Source of the DNA: Lysobacter sp.
GTDB lineage: Bacteria; Pseudomonadota; Gammaproteobacteria; Xanthomonadales; Xanthomonadaceae
Length of the DNA stretch: 64,000 nucleotides
Assembly (NCBI GenBank): GCA_019634715.1
Contig: JAHCAU010000001.1
Span: 62,001 to 126,000, forward strand
Reading direction: 5' to 3'
Each line of letters begins with the position of its first letter. Position 1 is the first letter of the stretch. A program made the translations under genes and the position numbers. Of the stretch, positions 9,489 through 17,588 are shown piece by piece. The notes under the pieces were generated by a model. The model ran no database searches and was not told where the DNA came from. It was given only the letters and a program-made list of their open reading frames with translations.

Positions 9489-9755
9489 TCAGTCCTCTCG
9501 TTTCAACCAATCATCTTCGAAACTCGGGAGCACGTGCTCGCAGTAGAAGGCCACGGCGCGCGCCTTAGTGGCAGAAATATAAGGAAAAGTGAACTGCACG
9601 TCCGTGCCGCGCCCGCCCCAAAGACCATTCTCGTTTTTCTCCTGAATCAGGAACCGCATGCCGTTGGCATAGCTTTCCAAATGCTCAAACAGAAACCTCT
9701 CGTCTGCCTTGTTGTCCGTGATCCGGAAAGACTTGTCGGTGGTGAAGCTTCGCAT
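9489..9755 (-). CDS. Small hypothetical protein
   Basis: 88 aa from the ATG at 9755. An in-frame ATG at 9788 would sit almost on the transcription start predicted from the promoter at 9806-9846, so the later start is preferred. Contains 'RITDNKADERFLFEHLESYA' and a C-terminal ARAVAFYCEHVLPSFEDDW. No family recognised. Shares promoter architecture with the gene at 8976, so the two probably respond to the same regulator. Between it and 9236 I see only the other promoter and a weak hairpin near 9440. Confidence 0.55.
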   Translation of the reverse strand: MRSFTTDKSFRITDNKADERFLFEHLESYANGMRFLIQEKNENGLWGGRGTDVQFTFPYISATKARAVAFYCEHVLPSFEDDWLKRED

Positions 9756-9805
9756 GTTGATCCCCCAGGTTATATCGGCCAGCACCATTGCCGTCCTGCA
9801 ATCTC

Positions 9806-9846
9806 AAAGTAGATCGCTCAGGGCGTTTGTCAACGGTTTTAACGCC
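9806..9846 (-). promoter_or_regulatory. Second copy of the sigma-70-like promoter/operator
   Basis: Minus strand: TTGACA (9833-9828), 16-nt spacer, TACTTT (9811-9806), with the same GGCGTT...AACGCC inverted repeat as at 9287-9327. About 36 of 41 bases match between the copies, far more than two chance promoters would share. Confidence 0.65.
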
Positions 9847-9963
9847 ACTGTTTTTGACTGTTTCTAACCACCCATCCAGTTATATCGACCGTCCATCGCC
9901 ATCGCGTTTCCAAGAGGAACGTTGATCTCTAGCGGCACGCGAATTCCTCTTCGCGCGAAAACG

Positions 9964-9986
9964 AAAAGGCCGCACGATGTGCGGCC
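9964..9986 (-). terminator. Rho-independent terminator
   Basis: Perfect 8-bp stem GGCCGCAC / GTGCGGCC with a 3-nt loop, followed on the minus strand by TTTTCG. It lies 28 nt beyond the stop of the gene at 10014, so it ends the 11401-to-10014 operon. Confidence 0.8.
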
Positions 9987-10013
9987 CTCTGCCTTACCTC
10001 CCGGAGGGAGCTT

Positions 10014-10589
10014 TTAGCGGCTCTTCGCCAGAGCGCGCTTCTTTGTCCTTCGCCAGTAGAGCTCGGTGCGGCTGACCTTGGCCCGCGCCGCCGTTATCGC
10101 AATGGAGAGCACCGTTCCCACCAAGCCAAGCAGGCCGGCGACCGAGAATGCTGCGACGCTTGCCAAGGCGACACCGCTGTTCACATCGCCCTGGACAGCG
10201 CCCCAGATCGCACCGGCCCCCATCAACGCCACGAATGCGCCAACGAACAGCAATGGAGGCAAAAGGATGAGTGGGGAGATGACGAACCACGCCCAACGCA
10301 CCACCGACACCTGCGGCGGCGTATCGGGCTGCGCGCGTGCAACCTTAGCTTGAGCGGTGGCTTGCTCGGCAGGAGCAACCGGCGACAGTGATGTTACAGG
10401 TTGCGCGCGCCCTGCGTTTTGCTCGCCCAAGCGCCGGTAATTCTCGATGATTTCACGGTGGATCGCTTCCGCCTCGTCGAGCGTTTGATTCGCACGAGAG
10501 CGCCGTTCAATCTCAGCGGTTCGCGCCCGAGAGCGCAGTTGAAAGAGCGCGACTTGGGTGTCGCCGTCCGGCGTGTGCGACTGGCTCAT
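10014..10589 (-). CDS. Membrane protein, unknown function
   Basis: 191 aa. Residues 1-95 are polar and helical (ELRSRARTAEIERRSRANQ-like). They are followed by two to three hydrophobic segments (WAWFVISPLILLPPLLFVGAFVALMG; VALASVAAFSVAGLLGLVGTVL in pieces) and a basic tail. The start ATG overlaps the stop of the secreted-protein gene upstream by 4 bp (ATGA). Probably an inner-membrane partner of that protein. No family recognised. Confidence 0.65.
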   Translation of the reverse strand: MSQSHTPDGDTQVALFQLRSRARTAEIERRSRANQTLDEAEAIHREIIENYRRLGEQNAGRAQPVTSLSPVAPAEQATAQAKVARAQPDTPPQVSVVRWAWFVISPLILLPPLLFVGAFVALMGAGAIWGAVQGDVNSGVALASVAAFSVAGLLGLVGTVLSIAITAARAKVSRTELYWRRTKKRALAKSR

Positions 10590-11401
10590 CGTTCGGTCCC
10601 CTGCGCGCCTTCGCGCCGGTCAAATCCCAGGGCCTTGTCGCCGAACCCCACACGTGCGCGGACCACTCGGATCTCCAACTGCGGCAAGTCCATTCCTGCC
10701 CGGTGGCCGGCACCGAGCACGTCGAACACCACCAGGTGTTCGCGGCGGTTCTGCGGCTGAGCGGTCAGGGTCGCGGCCTCCGCCGAAGTCATGCCGAACG
10801 CAGCTTTGAAAGTTCCGGCGTGCGGCGGCGCATAGACGGACCGACCGTTGCCCACCATGTCCGGCACGATGTTCTGGCCGCGATAGCCGCCGATGTCGAA
10901 GCCGTTGAGCAGGGGAATCTTCATGAATGCGTCGAGCGCGCCACGGTGGGCGTCGTAGCGAGCGACCTCCACGATCGGCCGGAGGGCAAAGCGCGTCGCT
11001 CGCCGGAACTGGGCCAACCGCGCATCGAATGCCGGCCCGTAGGCGTCTTCGACAGCTTCGCGCGTGGGTTTGGGGCCCAACGCGTCGTCGTGGCCGAGTG
11101 CGCGGGCGGACTCGCGCTCCTGCCGCAAGCACCAATCGCGCTTCGTGGCGTCGATTCGGTAGTTCGATTTGGCCATGGCCAGCAGATCCCCGTCGCAGGT
11201 CTGAAGGCCTTGGTTGCCGGCCTCGTTGTAGCCCCAACGCAATCTCTGTGCCCCATCAACAGCGTCCGGTCCCGTCCACGCCAAGCCGCGCACGGCTTGG
11301 ACACCGGGCCGAGCTTTGTCGGCAAACCGGTTGAGCTTGTCTTGCGCCGCCGCAGGAGCGCCTGCAGCCGCCAGGACAATTGCGATCAGCAACATGCGCA
11401 T
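10586..11401 (-). CDS. Secreted or periplasmic hypothetical protein
   Basis: 271 aa. The ATG at 11401 is chosen because AAGGAGG lies 8-9 nt upstream. It begins MRMLLIAIVLAAAGAPAAAQ, a standard Sec signal peptide with an AxA cleavage site. The mature part has four spaced cysteine or tryptophan-rich stretches (TCDGDLLAMAKSNY, DWCLRQERESARALG) but no known motif. First gene of a two-gene operon facing an XRE repressor across a palindromic operator, so it is probably repressed by it. Confidence 0.7.
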   Translation of the reverse strand: MRMLLIAIVLAAAGAPAAAQDKLNRFADKARPGVQAVRGLAWTGPDAVDGAQRLRWGYNEAGNQGLQTCDGDLLAMAKSNYRIDATKRDWCLRQERESARALGHDDALGPKPTREAVEDAYGPAFDARLAQFRRATRFALRPIVEVARYDAHRGALDAFMKIPLLNGFDIGGYRGQNIVPDMVGNGRSVYAPPHAGTFKAAFGMTSAEAATLTAQPQNRREHLVVFDVLGAGHRAGMDLPQLEIRVVRARVGFGDKALGFDRREGAQGTER

Positions 11402-11439
11402 CGCACCCCCCTCCTTTCGCGCCGCTCCATGCGGCATAT

Positions 11440-11454
11440 CTGCCAATATGGCAG
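11440..11454. promoter_or_regulatory. Palindromic operator CTGCCA-ATA-TGGCAG
   Basis: A perfect 6+3+6 inverted repeat in the 111-bp gap between the divergent secreted-protein operon (starting 11401) and the XRE-family gene (11513). Position and symmetry are typical of a repressor dimer site controlling both directions. Confidence 0.65.
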
Positions 11455-11512
11455 AATTTCGCGTTAGGATTTCAGTGCAGGCAGACTATGGGGCCACTGA
11501 TTCAGGTCCCAT

Positions 11513-11848
11513 ATGCCCGCTCACCCGCCCCTCGCCTTGCTCATTGGTCGCCGCCTGCGCGCCGCCCGCAAGGCCGTTGGGCTTTCGCAGGTTGAACTGG
11601 GGGCTTTGGTGGGAATGGACGACAAGAACGCTTCGCCCCGCTTGTCCCGCTACGAGCGAGGGGAGCGCGAGCCGGATGCTGAGACGCTCCGAGCATTGGG
11701 CAAGGCGTTGGGCCTCCCACCGGCCTACTTCTTAGCCACCAGCGATCCCTTGGCGGAGTGCATCCTTCTGATTGCGAAGCAGCCGATGGCGAAGCAGAAG
11801 AAGCTGCTCGAACTCATCCGAGAACATTTGGGCGAGGGTCAGCCCTGA
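11513..11848 (+). CDS. XRE-family transcriptional regulator
   Basis: 111 aa with a helix-turn-helix over residues 9-62 (IGRRLRAARKAVGLSQVELG, then RLSRYERGEREPDAETLRAL), followed by a short tail. Typical single-domain phage or plasmid repressor. Divergent from the secreted-protein operon with a perfect palindrome between them. Its 3' end overlaps by 10 bp the convergent gene at 11839. Confidence 0.85.
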   Translation: MPAHPPLALLIGRRLRAARKAVGLSQVELGALVGMDDKNASPRLSRYERGEREPDAETLRALGKALGLPPAYFLATSDPLAECILLIAKQPMAKQKKLLELIREHLGEGQP

Positions 11849-12147
11849 GCGGCGTTCCGGCGGCGCGGCACCGGAAGCCTCCACTTCAGCCGCCTGTAGT
11901 CCACCTGCTTGCGGGTCCAACCCATCTCTTCGGCGATGACGTCCACGGACAGCCCGCTCGCAATCCGAGCAGCAAGGGCCTGCTGCTGGGCGCTTTGCCG
12001 CACCGACCGACGCGCCGCGGCGCTGGGCAAGCCCAGGTTCTGCGCAAGCTGCGCCACGCGCTGCCGACTCACCCCGGCAAGATCGGCGATTGCTTGATCG
12101 GACAAACGCTCGCGAACGCCTCGAACCACGGCATCACGAACGTTCAC
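11839..12147 (-). CDS. Small HTH DNA-binding protein
   Basis: 102 aa from a GTG at 12147 that overlaps the upstream stop codon (GTGA). Two HTH-like segments: LSDQAIADLAGVSRQRVAQL and LSVDVIAEEMGWTRKQVDYR. It is the last gene of a chain of overlapping small genes (12906 to 11839). A similar GTGA-coupled HTH pair lies at 38555-39339. Probably a regulator of element genes. Confidence 0.6.
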   Translation of the reverse strand: MNVRDAVVRGVRERLSDQAIADLAGVSRQRVAQLAQNLGLPSAAARRSVRQSAQQQALAARIASGLSVDVIAEEMGWTRKQVDYRRLKWRLPVPRRRNAAQG

Positions 12148-12338
12148 GTGAACACTCGCTTGGCGGCGGCGGTGACCACGTAGACGGCTAAGAACTGACT
12201 CGCGTAGGTGAGCGACAGGGTGAGGACGCCGGACACTAGGTTTTCCCAACTCCCGCCGTGGTGCCGGATCCGATCGGCGCCATCCTTCAGGGCGTGCCAG
12301 CCGATGGTATACGTGATCCACCGGCATGCGCGCTTCAC
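12144..12338 (-). CDS. Small membrane protein
   Basis: 64 aa. A polar, His- and Trp-containing N-terminal half is followed by a hydrophobic segment 'SGVLTLSLTYASQFLAVYVV' near the C-terminus. Start ATG overlaps the upstream stop (ATGA) and its own stop overlaps the next start (GTGA). Function unknown. Confidence 0.5.
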   Translation of the reverse strand: MKRACRWITYTIGWHALKDGADRIRHHGGSWENLVSGVLTLSLTYASQFLAVYVVTAAAKRVFT

Positions 12339-12538
12339 ATGCCACTCCGGAGCACCACGGTCAGCACATGCGCTGCGACCACCACGAGGACCAGCGAGCC
12401 TCGCCGCACCCGCTCAACCCGCTTCGCGGGCGCGCCCATGCGGGCCAGCATCAACTGGCCCCGTGCGTAGAGAACGGCGCAAAACCACACCGTCGAGAGC
12501 AGGGCGGCTGCAAATGCAGCCCCGATGGAAATGGTCAT
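12335..12538 (-). CDS. Small two-helix membrane protein
   Basis: 67 aa from the ATG at 12538, which overlaps the upstream stop as ATGA. Two hydrophobic helices flank a basic loop (RMGAPAKRVERVRRG). Typical of small conjugation or phage membrane proteins, but not assignable to a family. Confidence 0.5.
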   Translation of the reverse strand: MTISIGAAFAAALLSTVWFCAVLYARGQLMLARMGAPAKRVERVRRGSLVLVVVAAHVLTVVLRSGM

Positions 12539-12735
12539 GCCCACCGCCAGCACAACGCGACCGGAACGCTGGCCCACAGCGCCATGCCCGCCGAGCCAGC
12601 GGCCACGGCGATTAGGCCCAAGCGCACATCGTCCGGCCGAGGGGACGGTTGGCGCAGCAATGCCGCACCACACTGAAAAGCGCCGAGGCCGGTCATCGCC
12701 GCGAACAGGAACGAGGGGAGAGAACGAGGTTCCAC
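12535..12735 (-). CDS. Small two-helix membrane protein
   Basis: 66 aa from a GTG at 12735, three bases after the stop of the upstream small ORF. Two hydrophobic segments (SFLFAAMTGLGAFQCGAALL; LGLIAVAAGSAGMALWASVP) with a short polar loop. Coupled to the gene downstream by an ATGA overlap. Confidence 0.5.
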   Translation of the reverse strand: MEPRSLPSFLFAAMTGLGAFQCGAALLRQPSPRPDDVRLGLIAVAAGSAGMALWASVPVALCWRWA

Positions 12736-12738
12736 GGC

Positions 12739-12906
12739 TCAATACCCCCGAACTTCAGTAACCTGCGTTTTCACGGCGCCGATAGCCGAATGCAGATCAG
12801 GCACGCCACGGCTGAGGCCGAGGTCAAGCAGATACAGCAGTGCGATCCCGACCGCTGCGTTGGTGATCAGTCCGCAGATGCGTTTGGAGGTCGAATAGCC
12901 ATACAT
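12739..12906 (-). CDS. 55-aa small membrane protein, first of a coupled chain
   Basis: ATG at 12906 preceded by GGAG. Begins MYGYSTSKRICGLITNAAVG and continues with one hydrophobic helix, then a short amphipathic end. It heads a five-gene chain in which each stop overlaps or nearly touches the next start (12739/12735, 12535/12538, 12335/12338, 12144/12147). Confidence 0.5.
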   Translation of the reverse strand: MYGYSTSKRICGLITNAAVGIALLYLLDLGLSRGVPDLHSAIGAVKTQVTEVRGY

Positions 12907-13032
12907 GAGGGGGCTCCTGGCAAGAGTGGGCGCACGTTTGATCTTGATCGACTCAGTTATGAGTAGGGGTTAGCTATCCCTTATCCCCATCCAATCAGAT
13001 TTTCCGCAACCCGCAAGCCCCCTATGGACAAC

Positions 13033-13053
13033 AAAAAGGGCTCGAAGCGCCCT
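13033..13053 (-). terminator. Rho-independent terminator
   Basis: On the minus strand AGGGC-loop-GCCCT is followed by TTTTTG. It lies 35 nt beyond the stop of the gene at 13088. The stem is short (5 bp plus a possible extension in the loop), so confidence is moderate. Confidence 0.55.
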
Positions 13054-13087
13054 GCTATCCACCTACACAATTGGCGCGCATAAGGAT

Positions 13088-13801
13088 TCAATCTTTTCCT
13101 TCGGGATCCTTCCGCCACGCGAAAAGTGGGTATTTCTTCCGGTAGATGGCTTCGGCCAGCTCCGGTAACTCGATCATTCCGTGCCCAGGCGTCCCTATCC
13201 AAGCGTGGTAAGCGCACGGCATGAGGGGAACCACAAGCAACGCGATGGGTGTCCAAACTTGCCAGTCGCGAAGCGCGTCAACCCCCGAATTTGGAACCCA
13301 CAAGCTCGCGACGATCAGCGCGATGCACGCCCAACCGGCCCGGACGACGGAAAACCATCGACTCCGATCCTCAATCCATTCGGTCATCTGCTTTTCGACA
13401 GGCGCGCGGCGCGCGGCGTCCGTCTGCTTGGACAGCCACTCCTCGGCCGCCCTCCAGTTCACGTAGCGCAACGGGTCGGGCTCCGGTCGCTTGGGCTCAA
13501 GATATCGCCAAGCCTGCAGTGGCGACACAATCCAGCCCAAAAGTTCCATCGCAACCCATGACACCAATGTAGCGCCGATCGTCATGACCACCCCGTAGGC
13601 GACCACAGCCAGCAACAATAGCCCGGGGCGCGCACTGATATCGGACCATTTGAACGTCCAGAGATTGGTGCCCGTCGCTGCAGCAAGCAGCATATCCACA
13701 ACCAAAGCAAAACCCATCAAGCGAAGCAAGAAACGGTAGTCGTGCGCCTTGTCCAATAAATTCAACTTGTCCGCCACAAGGTTCACCGGCAGTTTTTCCA
13801 T
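13088..13801 (-). CDS. Membrane protein, unknown function
   Basis: 237 aa. Hydrophobic helices at about 27-45, 60-90 and two near 165-200, separated by a polar loop with many charged residues (about 100-150, 'NWRAAEEWLSKQTDAARRAP'). C-terminal cytoplasmic tail. No family recognised. A terminator follows at 13033-13053. Confidence 0.65.
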   Translation of the reverse strand: MEKLPVNLVADKLNLLDKAHDYRFLLRLMGFALVVDMLLAAATGTNLWTFKWSDISARPGLLLLAVVAYGVVMTIGATLVSWVAMELLGWIVSPLQAWRYLEPKRPEPDPLRYVNWRAAEEWLSKQTDAARRAPVEKQMTEWIEDRSRWFSVVRAGWACIALIVASLWVPNSGVDALRDWQVWTPIALLVVPLMPCAYHAWIGTPGHGMIELPELAEAIYRKKYPLFAWRKDPEGKD

Positions 13802-13873
13802 ATCCCTCGCTCTCCTATCAATCCAGATGTTCTAACGCCCGGCTCGCGCCGCTTCCGCTATGCCGCTCGCCCG

Positions 13874-14779
13874 TCAAAACCGCCAATACTCTGGATCGTC
13901 GCTGCGAAGCCGCGCCTCAAGCGCGAGCGCCAACGGGTGTGGCTCGCACTCGGGTAGATCGCGGAGGATCAACCACGGCGTGTCGACAAGCAGGTGTCCA
14001 GTCTCGAATTCGGGCAAGCCATCGCGCTGACGCAGGGACTGAACGGCGAGGAGTTCGCCTGGGTATACACGATCAATGTCATGCTCGAATTCATACTGGA
14101 CGCGATCGGTGCTGTCCTTGCTGCGACTGATGTGAAACTCCGCCGCTTCTGTCATTGCGTGCTGAAAAATTCCTTGATCGGCAGTTCGCCAGACTTTTAA
14201 TAGATGCTGATACGGCGGGATCAGCGGCATCGCTGGCTCGTAATGAGTCGGGATATCGTAGGCTTGCGAGAGCAGAAAAATTAGGAAAGCATCGCTGGTC
14301 CCTTTGCCCCAACCTTCCCTGCGAATCGTCGGCAAGTTGACCCGCATGTCTTTGTGAGCGACCTGGATCAGGTAATACGCGCACATGCGGCCAAGCGCCC
14401 AATCCGACAACATGGTCGGGCCGACGGCCATCAGGCTGCTCTCGAAGGCGCGGACTGGCTGAGAGTGTCCGCTGGGTAACGCTCGCGTTGCGGGAAAGAT
14501 GAAGTCAACCGCACGGAACTGAATGCCATATCGTAGCGGGTGCACCAATGCTTCAACTTCGTTCTTCGCGCCCAGCAAACACGTTTCGATTGTATATGTC
14601 TGCGCAAGACCCCTCAGTGCATACGGATGAAGCTTGAGCCTCCCATCTTCCTCAAGACTTTTCGCAAGAAGGACTGACATGGCTTCACGCCTGTTTTCTT
14701 TGACCATCCCAGACTGCCACCAAACCTCGCAACCCTTAAAGGTCTTTTTCAGCGACGGATGCCACTTCAATTTCGTCAT
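13874..14779 (-). CDS. Probable immunity protein for the adjacent toxin
   Basis: 301 aa, no signal peptide or membrane helix. No family is certain. The size, helical make-up and motifs such as HPYALRGLAQTYTIETCLLG are compatible with cytosolic immunity proteins (Imm49-like is one possibility). The decisive evidence is position: its start codon overlaps the stop of the putative T4SS nuclease toxin by one base, the usual toxin-then-immunity order. Role inferred from context. Confidence 0.5.
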   Translation of the reverse strand: MTKLKWHPSLKKTFKGCEVWWQSGMVKENRREAMSVLLAKSLEEDGRLKLHPYALRGLAQTYTIETCLLGAKNEVEALVHPLRYGIQFRAVDFIFPATRALPSGHSQPVRAFESSLMAVGPTMLSDWALGRMCAYYLIQVAHKDMRVNLPTIRREGWGKGTSDAFLIFLLSQAYDIPTHYEPAMPLIPPYQHLLKVWRTADQGIFQHAMTEAAEFHISRSKDSTDRVQYEFEHDIDRVYPGELLAVQSLRQRDGLPEFETGHLLVDTPWLILRDLPECEPHPLALALEARLRSDDPEYWRF

Positions 14780-16881
14780 TACACGGTCCTCGGCCCGATG
14801 GCTGGTCCCTTCGGCCCATCCGGGGCATCCGGTTGCAGGGTTTGCGCTTGCGCAATGCGTTGCTGTTGGTCTAATTGCGCTACTTGCTGCAAGGTCTCTT
14901 GCGCGGGCTTTTGCGAAGCGGCGGCAACCTCCAGATTCACATGAAAGCTCGGATCGCGACCGAATCCATAAGGGAAGGACGTAATGAACAGGTAATCGCC
15001 GTAGATGCCGATATCATCCGCGCGATTGACCGAACGACTTTGCTTGAAGGCAAGCAAGCCTTGAGCGGCCAGATTCTCCGCGCGCTCGTCGTCCATACTC
15101 TTTTCTTTCGCCTTGCCAAATACGCGATGATGGAGGGCCTGATCGTCCGGACCTAGGGTTTCGATCAGGCTTTGCTTCCTGGGCTCTGGCTTAACCCAGT
15201 CTTCGATATTCTTCTCCACGTCAAGCTTGGTTGATCCTGGAGAACGGCTGAGGTTCATTTGAACCCACTTCGCATTGAGGTCCGGCAGCAGCGCCCTTGT
15301 ATTCGGATCCGTGATCTCTTCACGCAAACTGTTCGCAACATCCCGAAGCCCAGGTTGTGCGTTGTGTTCAGCCCAATGACCTCGCTGATCAAATGCGCGA
15401 TCTAACCTGCTGGCGATAAAATACTCGGGATCGCCATGCTGTCCCTTTGCCTGCCCCGTTGCAGACGCCTTGACTTCATCGAACTGCAACTTTCCTGTCG
15501 GATCGCGGCTGACCACATCGATACCATGACCCGACGCATTCTTGATCGACACGATGTCGGAGTGCCCGGCTTTCACCAAGTCGTAGGTGTGCAGGGCTTC
15601 GCCGATGTCACCTAACTGCTTCGTCGTCAGCTTAGACAGGTCAACACCCTGCGTGCTGATGCTCACTGCGTCCAGGTAGGTGACCTTACCGTCGAAAACG
15701 GTCGCGTCGCGTTTCAGGACCTCAGCGAGTTCTTTCGGGCTGAGCTCGCCGCTGCGAAGCAACCCTTCCACATTGCCGGTCTTGTGCGCCGCTTCGATGA
15801 GCTGATCGAGCTTTCCTTCGTCGCGAAACAAACGGATCTCGGCCCTGAGCACGCCCTCGGCGGCTTCTGCCGCTCGCGCGCTGCGCGCCGAAGCTTCAGC
15901 CACGGTCTCGCCCGGGTGCGCCGTTGGCACGTCGCCTTCCGCACGCCGCAGGGCGCGATTTGCGTCCCCGGTAAGCTCAGCGACTTCATCGAGCGCATCC
16001 GGGGTCGCAGCATCGAGCGCGTTGGCGACCTTCCCGAACTTACCCAGCTTGGAGACAGGGATGAGCGTCGCAGCAAGCTCGACGCCGATCGCCCCCTCAG
16101 TCTCGCCCAAGAACTGGCGCTCACGCCCCTCGGCTTTGGCTTGCTTGTATTCCTGCTCCCAGTTTTCAAGCGCTTGCGTTGCCGCATTGCGGAGATCCCT
16201 CACCGGCTTGCTCGGGTCGTCCATGGTCTGCGCGGCGTAAAGCTTCGCCGTCGAGATGAGCAAGTCCCGATAATTTTCGTCGGTCGTGAACCGATACCCC
16301 ATCTCGCCCAGGTCAACGAAGCCCTTGAGCGTGTTAAGGCTGTGGACGATCCCCCCCGAGCTTTCGCCGTAAAGCTCCTGGGCCTTGCCCACGACGTCGC
16401 GCGCCAGTCCCGCCGACCGGCGCTGAAGCTCGGTCGCGTTCGGGTCGTTTTCGACCTCCCCTGCTCGTTGGTAAGACCAAGACATCTGTTTGGTGAGGTA
16501 TTCGTCTGCCCAAGTGACCTTGCCCTTGGCGTATCCGTAGACGTCCCCCACGACTTCGGCCAGTTGCTCGCCCTTGCGCTCAAGAAAGCCGTCGGTGATG
16601 TTGGCGGTGTCCAACGCCTCGGCGAACCGTTCCTGCGCGGCAGGCGAATCTAGGCGCGCGTCGATCGCCCGCAGAAAGCTGTCCCGGTCGAACCGTTCGA
16701 AGGCGGGAGACAACTGGAGGTCGCGGACCAGGGCGTCCGCATCCACGGTGCCCAGCCGTTGGTTCTGAAGGATGAGACGTTGGGCCTCATACGCCAACTG
16801 GTCGACGCGACCTTCGCGGTCGGTGGCGGCGATGAGGGCGGCGGCGTCGATGGTGTCGACGCGCCCTTGCGGTTGGGCCAT
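14779..16881 (-). CDS. Putative X-T4SS effector: nuclease toxin with XVIPCD-like tail
   Basis: 700 aa from the ATG at 16881 (AAGGAAG 6 nt upstream). The middle is helical, with a glycine-rich stretch near residue 260-290. Around residues 450-480, 'GHGIDVVSRDPTGKLQFDEV' followed by KAS fits a PD-(D/E)xK-type nuclease. The last ~120 residues (ALHHRVFGKAKEKSM..., ENLAAQGLLAFKQSRSVNRA, then a Gln-rich tail with AQLDQQQRIAQAQ) match what I know of XVIPCD, the VirD4-recognised C-terminal signal of Xanthomonadales T4SS antibacterial effectors. No T4SS genes are in the window, so delivery would rely on a system elsewhere. Function inferred. Confidence 0.65.
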   Translation of the reverse strand: MAQPQGRVDTIDAAALIAATDREGRVDQLAYEAQRLILQNQRLGTVDADALVRDLQLSPAFERFDRDSFLRAIDARLDSPAAQERFAEALDTANITDGFLERKGEQLAEVVGDVYGYAKGKVTWADEYLTKQMSWSYQRAGEVENDPNATELQRRSAGLARDVVGKAQELYGESSGGIVHSLNTLKGFVDLGEMGYRFTTDENYRDLLISTAKLYAAQTMDDPSKPVRDLRNAATQALENWEQEYKQAKAEGRERQFLGETEGAIGVELAATLIPVSKLGKFGKVANALDAATPDALDEVAELTGDANRALRRAEGDVPTAHPGETVAEASARSARAAEAAEGVLRAEIRLFRDEGKLDQLIEAAHKTGNVEGLLRSGELSPKELAEVLKRDATVFDGKVTYLDAVSISTQGVDLSKLTTKQLGDIGEALHTYDLVKAGHSDIVSIKNASGHGIDVVSRDPTGKLQFDEVKASATGQAKGQHGDPEYFIASRLDRAFDQRGHWAEHNAQPGLRDVANSLREEITDPNTRALLPDLNAKWVQMNLSRSPGSTKLDVEKNIEDWVKPEPRKQSLIETLGPDDQALHHRVFGKAKEKSMDDERAENLAAQGLLAFKQSRSVNRADDIGIYGDYLFITSFPYGFGRDPSFHVNLEVAAASQKPAQETLQQVAQLDQQQRIAQAQTLQPDAPDGPKGPAIGPRTV

Positions 16882-17066
16882 GGGGCGGCTTCCTTGTTCG
16901 TCGTCAGGCTTGCAGATTATGCCCAACGGAGCTTACAACGGGGCGTTATTGGCTTGGATCAGGGGCTTACGTAGGCTTGCAGCCCGGCCATGCAGAGACA
17001 GCGTCGTTCGCAGCCCGGCACACCTGAGTCTGCGCCATGCATGACCGTTTCTGAGGCGCGACGGTT

Positions 17067-17186
17067 TCAAGGAAAGGTGTAGAGCACGATGCCCAACGCG
17101 ACTCTCGCCCAGAACAGGACGGTATCGGCGATGATTTCTGTGCGGATTCTCTTCTCATCCAATCCCCGCTTCCTACGAATGCCCAA
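17067..17186 (-). CDS. Possible 39-aa membrane peptide after the CsrA-like operon
   Basis: A TTG codon follows the stop of the CsrA-like gene directly, opening a frame that encodes a basic stretch (GIRRKRGLDEKRIRTE) and one hydrophobic helix (IIADTVLFWARVALGIVLY). The TTG start has no separate ribosome site, so it would need coupled translation. The 185 bp between this ORF and the toxin start hold nothing else I can support. Confidence 0.3.
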   Translation of the reverse strand: MGIRRKRGLDEKRIRTEIIADTVLFWARVALGIVLYTFP

Positions 17187-17588
17187 TCAACGCCGCTCCC
17201 CACCCAACGACCGCTCTTCATCGCGTATTCGGTGGTAGATCTCTTCCCGATGCACAGGCACGTCGCGCGGCGCGTCGATGCCGATACGAACCTGGCGGCC
17301 GCGCGCGAGTCCCAACCATCCACTGGATGCATCTCCTTCGAACGACACGACGATTTCCCGACCGAGACGCAACGAGTCTCCCAGCAGCACGGCGATCAGA
17401 TACCGCTTGCCGCGGCGGTGCCTCCGGCGCACTGGACTGATCGAGACGTCGGCATCGTCTGTGATCGCCAACCCGGAAGGAGCCGCAACCGCGATGGTGA
17501 GATGCGCGCGGAGCTTGGAGCGGATGGTCAGCCGCACACCGTCGCCGATACGAATGCTTTCGCCTACCCGGCGGGTCAATACGAGCAC
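17187..17588 (-). CDS. CsrA-like RNA-binding protein, duplicated/fused form
   Basis: 133 aa. It opens MLVLTRRVGESIRIGDGVRL, almost identical to the N-terminus of CsrA/RsmA, and ends with VRIGIDAPRDVPVHREEIYH, the C-terminal half that carries the RNA-contacting VHREE motif. Between them lies a second CsrA-like strand pattern (LGDSLRLGREIVVSFEGD). True CsrA is about 60-70 aa, so this is roughly two CsrA units in one chain, the first lacking its own VHREE part. It probably binds GGA-containing RNA leaders. Third gene of an overlapping three-gene operon. Confidence 0.8.
   Translation of the reverse strand: MLVLTRRVGESIRIGDGVRLTIRSKLRAHLTIAVAAPSGLAITDDADVSISPVRRRHRRGKRYLIAVLLGDSLRLGREIVVSFEGDASSGWLGLARGRQVRIGIDAPRDVPVHREEIYHRIRDEERSLGGERR

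Noticed and set aside
12649..12966. 105-codon plus-strand frame over the small-gene chain
   Set aside because: Opposite to overlapping minus-strand frames with ribosome sites and membrane helices; no domain of its own.
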